This document shows, in pieces, positions 1 to 6,332 of a DNA stretch of 13,443 nucleotides. The first letter of the stretch is position 1; every line of letters begins with the position of its first letter. The DNA is from Verrucomicrobia bacterium UBA2970 (lineage in GTDB: Bacteria > Verrucomicrobiota > Verrucomicrobiia > Limisphaerales > AAA164-E04), in NCBI GenBank assembly GCA_002348345.1, contig DEAY01000355.1, forward strand, positions 1 to 13,443, written 5' to 3'. Under the pieces are notes generated by a model. That model searched no databases, was not told the DNA's origin, and worked only from the letters and a program-made list of their open reading frames with translations. Both the position numbers and the translations under genes were made by a program.

Positions 1-144
1 CTCCTGGATCCGGTCATGCTGCGCCGAGCCAGCTTGCCAACGCAAGCCCTGACTCTCCGGTCCCCTCGCACCATCCCTTTCATTGGAAAAAATAGGAATC
101 GCCAGCCGGAGGGAATAAAAGATAGGTTCCGACGTCATTTGAAT

Positions 145-990
145 ATGAACCATCTCCCCAACGTTCTCTTGTTTCTACTCGCTCTGTCATGTTGTTGCGC
201 GGAAGCAAGCTCGACGGTATCGGTCACGTCCAATGGCTACCCGCGACTCGTCGAACTCTATACGTCTCAAGGATGCAATAGTTGCCCTCCGGCAGAAGAA
301 TGGATCGGGAAATTTGTCGACCATCCCCACTTGTGGACCGCCATCGTTCCCGTTGTCTTCCATGTTGACTACTGGGATCGCCTCGGATGGAGAGATCCCT
401 TCGCCAAAAAGGCGTTCACCGCACGCCAACTCCGCTACCGAGACGTCCTTGGACTTCGGAACTACTATACCCCCGGATTCTTTGTCAATGGTCAGGAATG
501 GCGGGGCTATTACCAACGGAGGCCGCTACCGCCGGCGAAAACATCGGCCACCCGACTCCACGCGCAATGGGATCAAGGCGAGGTTAAACTCAGCGTTCGT
601 GGCCATCATTCAGACCAAATCGTCCATGTCGCCCTTCTTGGGTTCGATCTGAGCACTCACGTGAAGCGAGGGGAAAACGCGGGACGCCAACTTCGTCAAA
701 ACTTTGTGACCCTTTCGCTGAAGGAGGCCAGATTGCCAATGGGTCAAACCGCGCCGGCCCTCCTTAAATTCTCCCGCTCTGATCTGGCCCGCCCCGCCCC
801 GAAATATGGATTCGCCGCCTGGACAACCCCCCACCATATTCCCATCCCCACCCGAGCCATCGGGGGCTGGATCCCCAAGGAGTGGTTCGAAACGCCCTCT
901 CAAGGAGATGCGCCCCGCCCCGAGTCCCAGAGTGATCAGTCATCTCCTGAGTTGCCCCAGCCCGAAGCCCAATCTAAGCTCGGTGGATGA
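145..990 (+). CDS. Exported DUF1223 (thioredoxin-like fold) protein
   Basis: The 281-residue protein is recognised from its DUF1223 signature: VELYTSQGCNSCPPAE at about residues 36-51, with a CxxC pair at C44 and C47, then HVDYWDRLGWRDPF and a downstream YTPGFFVNG. The family adopts a thioredoxin-like fold and its biochemical role is not established; a thiol-redox role outside the cytoplasm is inference. Residues 1-22 form a Sec signal peptide (hydrophobic LLFLLAL, then AEA before the likely cleavage site). The frame stays open upstream to an ATG at 16, but that adds 43 basic, non-family residues in front of the signal peptide, so the ATG at 145 is chosen; no good Shine-Dalgarno sequence lies close to it. 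The last 30 or so residues are a Pro/Ser/Gln-rich tail. The stop overlaps the start of the next gene (ATGA), which suggests co-translation. Family call is firm; function is not. Confidence 0.88.
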   Translation: MNHLPNVLLFLLALSCCCAEASSTVSVTSNGYPRLVELYTSQGCNSCPPAEEWIGKFVDHPHLWTAIVPVVFHVDYWDRLGWRDPFAKKAFTARQLRYRDVLGLRNYYTPGFFVNGQEWRGYYQRRPLPPAKTSATRLHAQWDQGEVKLSVRGHHSDQIVHVALLGFDLSTHVKRGENAGRQLRQNFVTLSLKEARLPMGQTAPALLKFSRSDLARPAPKYGFAAWTTPHHIPIPTRAIGGWIPKEWFETPSQGDAPRPESQSDQSSPELPQPEAQSKLGG

Positions 991-2255
991 GTCCCATGAG
1001 CTGCGCCACGCTTTGGATCCTTTTGACCACCTCGACAGCAATCCAAGCCGGCACCTTCTCCAAGCTGACCGCAACGGATTGGCCGGGTTGGCGGGGCCCG
1101 AGCCACAACGGAATCGCTGCCGACGGGCAAAGGCTCCCCTCAGAGTGGTCCCCGACCCAGAATATCATCTGGAAGACTCCCCTTCCGGGACGGGGCCACG
1201 CCTCGCCGACGGTGGTCGGAGAATCGATTTACCTGCCCACCGCAGACGAGGAGAATGAAACACAAAGCGTCCTCTGCCTGGATCGTCGCACCGGAGAAAT
1301 TCGATGGACGACCCAATTAAACCAAGGCGGCTTCGACCGCGACGGTCACCAGCGCAAGTCGCACGCCTCGCCAAGCATCGCCAGCGACGGCGAACGACTC
1401 TACGTCAACTTGCTCCATCATGGGTCCGTCCATACCTACGCCTTGAGTCTTCAGGGCGAATTGATCTGGCAACAAGCCATCTCTAAGTTCGTCACCCACC
1501 AAGGCTATGGCGCCTCGCCCTTTCTCTATCAAAACCTGGTCATCGTCTGCTCGGACAACAAAGGGGGGGGAGCCGTGGCGGCGCTCCAACGGGCGACGGG
1601 AGACCTGGTCTGGCGACGGGCCCGGCCTGAGGAGCCCAATTACGTGTCACCGGTGGTCTTTCACATTAAGGGACGCGATCAGCTTCTCTTGTCGGGCTGC
1701 GATCGGGTGACCAGCCTGAATCCCAAAACCGGCGAGGTGCTCTGGGAAATCCCCGGTTCGACGACGGAATGTGTGGTGACAATGGTCACCGACGGCCATC
1801 GGGTCTTCACCAGCGGCGGCTATCCGAAAAACCACACGGTTGCGGTCGAAGCGGATGGATCGGGACAAGTGGCCTGGCAAAATTCGACCCGGGTCTATGT
1901 TCCCTCGATGATTGTCTCGAGGCAACACGCCTTCGCCGTCGCGGACGCCGGCTTTGCCATCTGCTGGGAGGCCGCCACTGGGAAGGAAATCTGGAAGGAG
2001 CGTCTGGGTGGCGATTTTTTCTCCAGCCCGGTCATGGCTGGAAACCATATCTACGCCACCAACATCCGGGGAAAAACCTACGTCTACCGTGCCGAACCGG
2101 ACACCTTTGAAATCGTCGGTGTGAACCAACTCGGCAGTGAAGTGTATTCGTCCCCGGTCATCTGTGGAGACCGCATTTACCTTCGGGTCGCCCACCTTGA
2201 CGATCAGAACGAAAACCGGCACGAAGTGCTCTACTGCATCGGCTTGAGGAACTGA
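987..2255 (+). CDS. Exported PQQ-like beta-propeller repeat protein
   Basis: The 422-residue protein starts with a short Sec signal peptide (cleavage probably after IQA near residue 20) followed by WPGWRGPSHNGIA, the usual opening of the outer-membrane-assembly-like PQQ beta-propeller proteins common in Planctomycetota and Verrucomicrobiota. Repeated blade motifs are visible: CLDRRTGEIRW, ALQRATGDLVWRR, SLNPKTGEVLWE and CWEAATGKEIWKE, spaced roughly 50-110 residues apart. Similar repeats occur in BamB and in PQQ dehydrogenases, but residues for PQQ-dependent catalysis are not evident, so a binding or scaffold role is more likely than a dehydrogenase. Its ATG overlaps the stop of the DUF1223 gene, so the two are probably translated together. 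An alternative ATG lies three codons later (996). A run of eight G at 1563-1570 falls within the coding sequence without breaking the frame. Substrate or partner unknown. Confidence 0.87.
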   Translation: MSPMSCATLWILLTTSTAIQAGTFSKLTATDWPGWRGPSHNGIAADGQRLPSEWSPTQNIIWKTPLPGRGHASPTVVGESIYLPTADEENETQSVLCLDRRTGEIRWTTQLNQGGFDRDGHQRKSHASPSIASDGERLYVNLLHHGSVHTYALSLQGELIWQQAISKFVTHQGYGASPFLYQNLVIVCSDNKGGGAVAALQRATGDLVWRRARPEEPNYVSPVVFHIKGRDQLLLSGCDRVTSLNPKTGEVLWEIPGSTTECVVTMVTDGHRVFTSGGYPKNHTVAVEADGSGQVAWQNSTRVYVPSMIVSRQHAFAVADAGFAICWEAATGKEIWKERLGGDFFSSPVMAGNHIYATNIRGKTYVYRAEPDTFEIVGVNQLGSEVYSSPVICGDRIYLRVAHLDDQNENRHEVLYCIGLRN

Positions 2256-2269
2256 GCCCCGCCCGCTCA
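2253..2269. other. Small inverted repeat joining two convergent stop codons
   Basis: TGAGC and GCTCA are perfect 5-base arms around a seven-base spacer. The left arm contains the stop of the beta-propeller gene on the plus strand and the right arm contains the stop of metX on the minus strand; only 11 bases separate the two genes. No T tract follows on either side, so this is at best a weak two-way hairpin and not a canonical intrinsic terminator. Confidence 0.3.
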
Positions 2270-3436
2270 ACCCCCACCCATCCCCACGCCCAACATGTAG
2301 GAGAGGTGCGGCGTGAAGAGTTCGGGCTCCAGCAGAAACGAATCGTGTCCCTTGTCCGAATGGACCGTGATGTGGATGCAGTTGAGTCCAGCGCCTTTCA
2401 GCACGTCGACCAGACGGGCCTGCTGCTCTGGATAAAAACAGACATCGGTACTGATACTGAAGACCAGGTAGTTCTGGTGTTGGCAGCGAGTAAGCGCCGT
2501 CTCGAGACTCGACACCCCCGTCTCCGAGAGAAGATCCCACCGCTGCCAAGCTTCGAGAATCCTGAGATAGGTATTGGCATCAAAGCGTTGGACGAACTTT
2601 CGTCCCTGGTGAAGCATGTAGGACTCCACGGGATGCTCGATCCGATACCAACTGAAGTGGTCTTCAGGCAGTCTCAGTTCATCCGAGGCCCTCGCTTCCA
2701 GGGTCCGAAGGGAAATGAATGTTTTGTGGCTGATCATTCGGGCAAGGGCCAATCCCGCATCGGGTTTCGGCCCGTCGTAATAATCCCCTCCCCGGAAGTT
2801 CGGATCGTTCTCGATCGCGTAAATCTGCTCCAGCGTGGTGATTCGTTGCAACGCAGTTGTCCGCACCGAACTAGCCACCGGCACGACCGTCTTCACCCGA
2901 TCCGGATAAAGGATGGCAAGCGTGAGCGAGAGCAAGCCGCCCACAGAATTCCCAACGGCCGCATGAAGCGTTTCAATCCCAAGATGATCCAGCAGAAGCG
3001 CCTGGGTTTCCACGATGTCGGCGATTTTAATCCTCGGAAATCGTCTCCCCCAAGGCACCCCTGTCTCGGGATTCAGGGTCGCCGGTCCCGTCGACCCGTA
3101 ACACCCTCCAATGTAATTGGCGCAAATCACAAAAAAGCGATTCGTATCCAAGGCGAGGCCTGGGCCGACAAACTCATCCCACCACCCCACCCGACACTCC
3201 TCATTCCAAAGGCCCTCAGCCCCTTCGACGGAATCTGTATAGCCGGCCACGTGATGGCTTCCGGTCAAGGCATGAAAAAGGAGCACCGCATTGGTCCCTT
3301 GGGCATTCAAGGTTCCATGCGTCTCATAGGCGAGACGGAATCCCGGAAGCACGTCGCCCCCCCGTAAGGTGAAGGGATGAGGATGATCAAAAAACTGGGT
3401 GGTCACCCGGGCCATGTGATCATTCGGCAACAGCAC
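2267..3436 (-). CDS. metX: Homoserine O-acyltransferase (MetX family)
   Basis: An alpha/beta-hydrolase-fold acyltransferase that transfers an acyl group, normally acetyl from acetyl-CoA, to the hydroxyl of homoserine in the first committed step to methionine. The family pattern is clear: LAYETHGTLN, the GGCYGSTGP block, and PETGVPWGRRFP. The predicted triad (numbered from the GTG at 3436) is S164 in GNSVGG, D331 in ISTDV and H364 in KGHDSFLLE. Acetyl versus succinyl specificity cannot be read with confidence. Length (389) suits the family. The frame opens at a TTG at 3445, but AAGGAG (3447-3452) lies one base before that, too close; the GTG at 3436 is ten bases from it, and an ATG at 3415 is a further option. 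It lies directly downstream of metY, whose product uses O-acetylhomoserine. The nucleophile elbow reads GNSVGG where GGSMGG is more usual. Confidence 0.9.
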   Translation of the reverse strand: MLLPNDHMARVTTQFFDHPHPFTLRGGDVLPGFRLAYETHGTLNAQGTNAVLLFHALTGSHHVAGYTDSVEGAEGLWNEECRVGWWDEFVGPGLALDTNRFFVICANYIGGCYGSTGPATLNPETGVPWGRRFPRIKIADIVETQALLLDHLGIETLHAAVGNSVGGLLSLTLAILYPDRVKTVVPVASSVRTTALQRITTLEQIYAIENDPNFRGGDYYDGPKPDAGLALARMISHKTFISLRTLEARASDELRLPEDHFSWYRIEHPVESYMLHQGRKFVQRFDANTYLRILEAWQRWDLLSETGVSSLETALTRCQHQNYLVFSISTDVCFYPEQQARLVDVLKGAGLNCIHITVHSDKGHDSFLLEPELFTPHLSYMLGVGMGGG

Positions 3437-3446
3437 CGCGGGCAAT

Positions 3447-3452
3447 CTCCTT
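3447..3452 (-). promoter_or_regulatory. Ribosome binding site for metX
   Basis: AAGGAG on the minus strand, between the metY stop and the metX reading frame. Its position argues against the first in-frame TTG (one base away) and for the GTG at 3434-3436 (ten bases away) as the metX start. Confidence 0.5.
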
Positions 3453-3461
3453 GCACTCCAT

Positions 3462-4736
3462 TTATCCCTTTAGCGCCGCGTCGAGGTCAGCCCGGAGATC
3501 ATCAATGTGCTCGATGCCGACCGACAAGCGAATGAGTTCCGGACGGATGCCACCCGCTGCCTGTTGATCGGGCGTCAACTGCGAATGAGTGGTCGTCGCT
3601 GGGTGGATTGCCAAACTCTTGGCATCCCCGACATTGGCAAGATGCGAGAAGACTTTGAGTCCTTCGATAAACCCCTTGCCCGCGTCGATCCCACCTTTGA
3701 TCCCGAACACCACCATGGCACCCCCTTTCCCTTTCAAGTATTTTTGGGACAATGCATACCCCGGATCATCGTCCAGCCCCGGATAGCGGACCCACTCAAC
3801 CGCCGCGTGCGATTTGAGATGGCGGGCCACCGCCAGCGCGTTTTCACAATGACGTTCCATTCGGAGAGGCAGCGTCTCGATCCCTTGGAGAAAGGTCCAG
3901 GAATTATCGGGCGAGAGACAGGCGCCCAGATTCCGAAGCGGCACGGTGCGCATTCTCAGGATGAAGGCCAGCGGCGCCAAGGGCTCGGGAAGATCATGGG
4001 CCCATCGAAGGCCATGATAACTTTCATCAGGCTGGTCATAGAGCGGGAATTTCTCCGACTTCCAATTAAACCCCCCTGAATCGATGACCACACCGCCAAT
4101 TCCGTTGCCATGCCCCCCAAGCCACTTGGTGAGCGAATGCACCACAATGTCCGCACCGAACTCAATCGGCCGCGTCAGGACCGGCGTGGAGAAGGTACTG
4201 TCCACAATCAGCGGGATCCCGTGCTCATGCGCCGTTTCCGCAATGGCCTCCAAATCAGCCACATCCAGGCCTGGATTGCTCACCGTTTCACAGAAGAGGG
4301 CCTTGGTTCGGTCGTTGATCGCCCGGGCAAAGTTCTGGGGATCATTCGGATCGACAAACCGCGTCTTGATTCCGAACTTTGGAAGGATGTCATTGAATTG
4401 GGTATAGGTCCCGCCGTAGAGATTATTGGCGGAGACAATTTCATCACCCTGCTCACAAATATTGATGATCGAGTAAAACACGGCGGCCGTCCCCGACGCC
4501 AGTCCGAGCCCGGCCGCTCCTCCCTCCAACGCAGCCACGCGCTGTTCGAGGACATCCGTGGTGGGATTCATCAGCCGCGTGTAAATATTCCCAAGCTCCT
4601 CAAGCGCAAAAAGCCGGGCGGCGTGCGCCGTGTCATTAAATACGAATGAACTCGTCCGATAGATCGGATTGGCTCTGGCATTCGTGGTGGGATCAGGTTG
4701 GTATCCCGCGTGCAAACATTGTGTTTCAAGTTTCAT
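3462..4736 (-). CDS. metY: O-acetylhomoserine sulfhydrylase (MetY), PLP-dependent
   Basis: A Cys/Met-metabolism PLP enzyme that replaces the acetyl group of O-acetylhomoserine with sulfide to form homocysteine. The 424-residue protein matches the family from its first residues (MKLETQCLHAG, then PDPTTNARANPIYRTSS). The PLP-binding lysine is K204 in VVHSLTKWLGGHGNGIGG; YTRLMNPT (Y52, R54) is the cofactor-phosphate and tetramer-contact segment, and the SGTAA motif sits near residue 81. The open frame continues upstream to a TTG at 4781, but those 15 residues do not match the family, so the ATG at 4736 is chosen even though no good ribosome binding site is visible. A gamma-synthase acting on cystathionine is less likely, because the length and the wide N-terminal lobe are those of MetY and the next gene is metX, which supplies its substrate. 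Cytoplasmic. Confidence 0.93.
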   Translation of the reverse strand: MKLETQCLHAGYQPDPTTNARANPIYRTSSFVFNDTAHAARLFALEELGNIYTRLMNPTTDVLEQRVAALEGGAAGLGLASGTAAVFYSIINICEQGDEIVSANNLYGGTYTQFNDILPKFGIKTRFVDPNDPQNFARAINDRTKALFCETVSNPGLDVADLEAIAETAHEHGIPLIVDSTFSTPVLTRPIEFGADIVVHSLTKWLGGHGNGIGGVVIDSGGFNWKSEKFPLYDQPDESYHGLRWAHDLPEPLAPLAFILRMRTVPLRNLGACLSPDNSWTFLQGIETLPLRMERHCENALAVARHLKSHAAVEWVRYPGLDDDPGYALSQKYLKGKGGAMVVFGIKGGIDAGKGFIEGLKVFSHLANVGDAKSLAIHPATTTHSQLTPDQQAAGGIRPELIRLSVGIEHIDDLRADLDAALKG

Positions 4737-4860
4737 AACCGCGTCGCCAGAAGTCCTACCGACTGGAAAATCTTCCGTCAAAGCCGATTCGCAGAAGTTT
4801 TTTCTTCGTGAAAAGGAAAACCCTTCCTTTGTTCTCAGGGGAACGGAAGCGTTCTGCCGA
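4737..4860. other. Intergenic gap upstream of metY
   Basis: A 124-base gap between the DUF1501 gene and metY, both on the minus strand. It contains a perfect 7-base inverted repeat (4812-4818 and 4824-4830, 5-base loop) that is AT-rich and lacks a following T tract, so it is a weak terminator candidate. A possible minus-strand promoter has TTGACG (-35, 4776-4781) and a poor TAGGAC (-10, 4753-4758) 17 bases apart. I see no recognisable SAM riboswitch or T-box. The gap suggests metY-metX has its own promoter, but this is not proven. Confidence 0.35.
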
Positions 4861-6318
4861 CTAGGCTAGAATCGAATCGATCGGATGGTGTTCCTCCACG
4901 CCGGTGAGCCGAAAATCCAACCCCTGATGGCGGTAGGTTAGGCGGCGATGATCTATCCCCAGCTGTTTCAAGACCGTCGCCTGAAGATCGTGCACGTGAA
5001 CGGGATTCTCCGCCGTGTTGTAACTAAACTCATCCGTCGTTCCATGAGACATTCCGCCTCGAACCCCCCCTCCCGCCAGGAACATGGAGAAGCAACGGGG
5101 GTGGTGATCCCGGCCGCTTTCCGGACTATTGAGATCCCCCTGGGCCATGGTCGTTCGCCCGAACTCACCTCCCCAAATCACCAGCGTCTCATCCAGGAGA
5201 CCTCGTTGCTTGAGATCCCGAATCAACGCCGCCGACGCCTGGTCCGTATCCCGGCACCTCGCGGGACACCAGGCGGTGAGCTTTCGATGATGGTCCCAAT
5301 CGGGATGAAACAACTGAATAAACCGCACCCCCCGTTCAGCCAATCTCCGTGCCAAAATGCAATTGGCGGCATAAGAACCCGGGCGGCGGGAATCGGCACC
5401 GTATTGTTCAAATGTCGACTCCGGCTCATCCGAAAGGTCCGTTAGTTCCGGGACCGAGGTCTGCATCCGGTAGGCCATCTCGTACTGTCGGATTCGTGTC
5501 TCGATCTCGGGATCCCCGGCCCCTCGGAGGCGCTCGCGGTTGAGGCGCCCCAAGGTTTGCACCATCCCCTGCCGAAGTCGCCGGGGTAATCCAGGTGGAT
5601 CATTCAGATAGAGCACAGGATCCTTCCCCGACCTCAATTTGACGCCCTGGTATTTGGAGGGCAAGAACCCCGAACCCCAGTAATACTCATACAAGGGTTG
5701 ATCGCTAGGCCGCTCCATTTTGGAAACAAGAACAATGTAATCTGGAAGATCCCGATTCTCACTTCCCAGGCCGTAGCTGGCCCACGCTCCCATGCTGGGC
5801 CGACCGGGAAGCTGGTGTCCGGTTAACATGAAGGTCATCGCCGGGGCATGATTGATCTGTTCGGTGTAGAGGGATTTGATCAGGCATAGCTCGTCCGCCA
5901 CCGAACCGATATGGGGCAGCCACTCCCCCAGCATCATGCCACACTGGCCTCGCGGAAAGAACCGCGCCCGGGCCGCCATCACCAAGGTCTCCGATCCCGC
6001 GGTCATCAGGGTTAGGCGTTGTCCCTGACGCACCGAGTCGGGAATCTTCGTCCCTTCCCATTTTTTCAAATTGGGTTTGTGGTCAAACAATTCAATCTGC
6101 GAAGGACCGCCGGATTGGGTGAGGTAGATCACCCGCTTGGCCCGGGCCGCAAAATGATGCCCCCTCCCCTCTCCTGGACTCGACGCCCCTCCGTGCAGCA
6201 ATTGGTTAAGCGCGATCGCCCCCAAGCTGAATCCGGCCGACGACTTCAGGAAATTCCGACGCGTCACCCGAAGCAGTGATTCGGGAATCGAATGAGTTCG
6301 ATAGAGGTTGCTCGCCAT
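4861..6318 (-). CDS. Tat-exported DUF1501 protein
   Basis: A 485-residue DUF1501 protein, a family related to the alkaline phosphatase/sulfatase superfamily and abundant in Planctomycetota and Verrucomicrobiota. The twin-arginine signal is visible as TRRNFLKSS at residues 19-27, followed by a hydrophobic stretch ending near residue 41, so export in folded form is expected. Family landmarks are QSGGPSQIELFD (68-79), the INHAPAMTFMLTGHQLPGRPS segment near 155-175, WGGEFGRT (382-389), GRDHH (402-406) and LAGGGVRGG. Histidines and acidic residues in these motifs could bind metal, but the family's reaction is not established. The start is well supported: the upstream gene's stop and this gene's ribosome binding site share bases as TAGGAG, eight bases before the ATG. 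It is translationally linked to the DUF1553 gene, a pairing that recurs in these phyla. Family certain, function unknown. Confidence 0.92.
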   Translation of the reverse strand: MASNLYRTHSIPESLLRVTRRNFLKSSAGFSLGAIALNQLLHGGASSPGEGRGHHFAARAKRVIYLTQSGGPSQIELFDHKPNLKKWEGTKIPDSVRQGQRLTLMTAGSETLVMAARARFFPRGQCGMMLGEWLPHIGSVADELCLIKSLYTEQINHAPAMTFMLTGHQLPGRPSMGAWASYGLGSENRDLPDYIVLVSKMERPSDQPLYEYYWGSGFLPSKYQGVKLRSGKDPVLYLNDPPGLPRRLRQGMVQTLGRLNRERLRGAGDPEIETRIRQYEMAYRMQTSVPELTDLSDEPESTFEQYGADSRRPGSYAANCILARRLAERGVRFIQLFHPDWDHHRKLTAWCPARCRDTDQASAALIRDLKQRGLLDETLVIWGGEFGRTTMAQGDLNSPESGRDHHPRCFSMFLAGGGVRGGMSHGTTDEFSYNTAENPVHVHDLQATVLKQLGIDHRRLTYRHQGLDFRLTGVEEHHPIDSILA

Positions 6319-6326
6319 GTCAAGCG

Positions 6327-6332
6327 CTCCTA
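6327..6332 (-). promoter_or_regulatory. Ribosome binding site embedded in upstream stop codon
   Basis: On the minus strand TAGGAG combines the TAG stop of the DUF1553 gene with a GGAG ribosome binding site placed eight bases before the DUF1501 ATG. A ribosome finishing the first gene would be positioned to start the second. Confidence 0.7.

Noticed and set aside
16..144. N-terminal extension of the DUF1223 gene from the ATG at 16
   Set aside because: The 43 added residues are basic and not part of the family, and they would bury the signal peptide inside the protein.
1647..2549. Long minus-strand open frame (300 codons) across the beta-propeller and metX 3' ends
   Set aside because: Low-complexity Gly/Arg/Asp translation, antisense to one gene and out of frame with another that both have clear family motifs.
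2306..3367. Long plus-strand open frame (353 codons) opposite metX
   Set aside because: It lies wholly antisense to metX, its translation is rich in Arg/Pro/His with no recognisable domain, and it is a typical GC-driven shadow.
4753..4781. Possible sigma-70 promoter upstream of metY (TTGACG, 17 bases, TAGGAC)
   Set aside because: The -35 is good, but the -10 matches only three of six consensus bases and would leave a leader of roughly ten bases; mentioned in the gap entry but not called as a promoter.
4794..4807. Hairpin GAAG-TTTTTT-CTTC as a terminator after the DUF1501 gene
   Set aside because: The stem has only four pairs and the T run is the loop, not a tail.
4737..4860. SAM riboswitch ahead of metY
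   Set aside because: The gap is short and I see none of the conserved helix arrangement of a SAM riboswitch.
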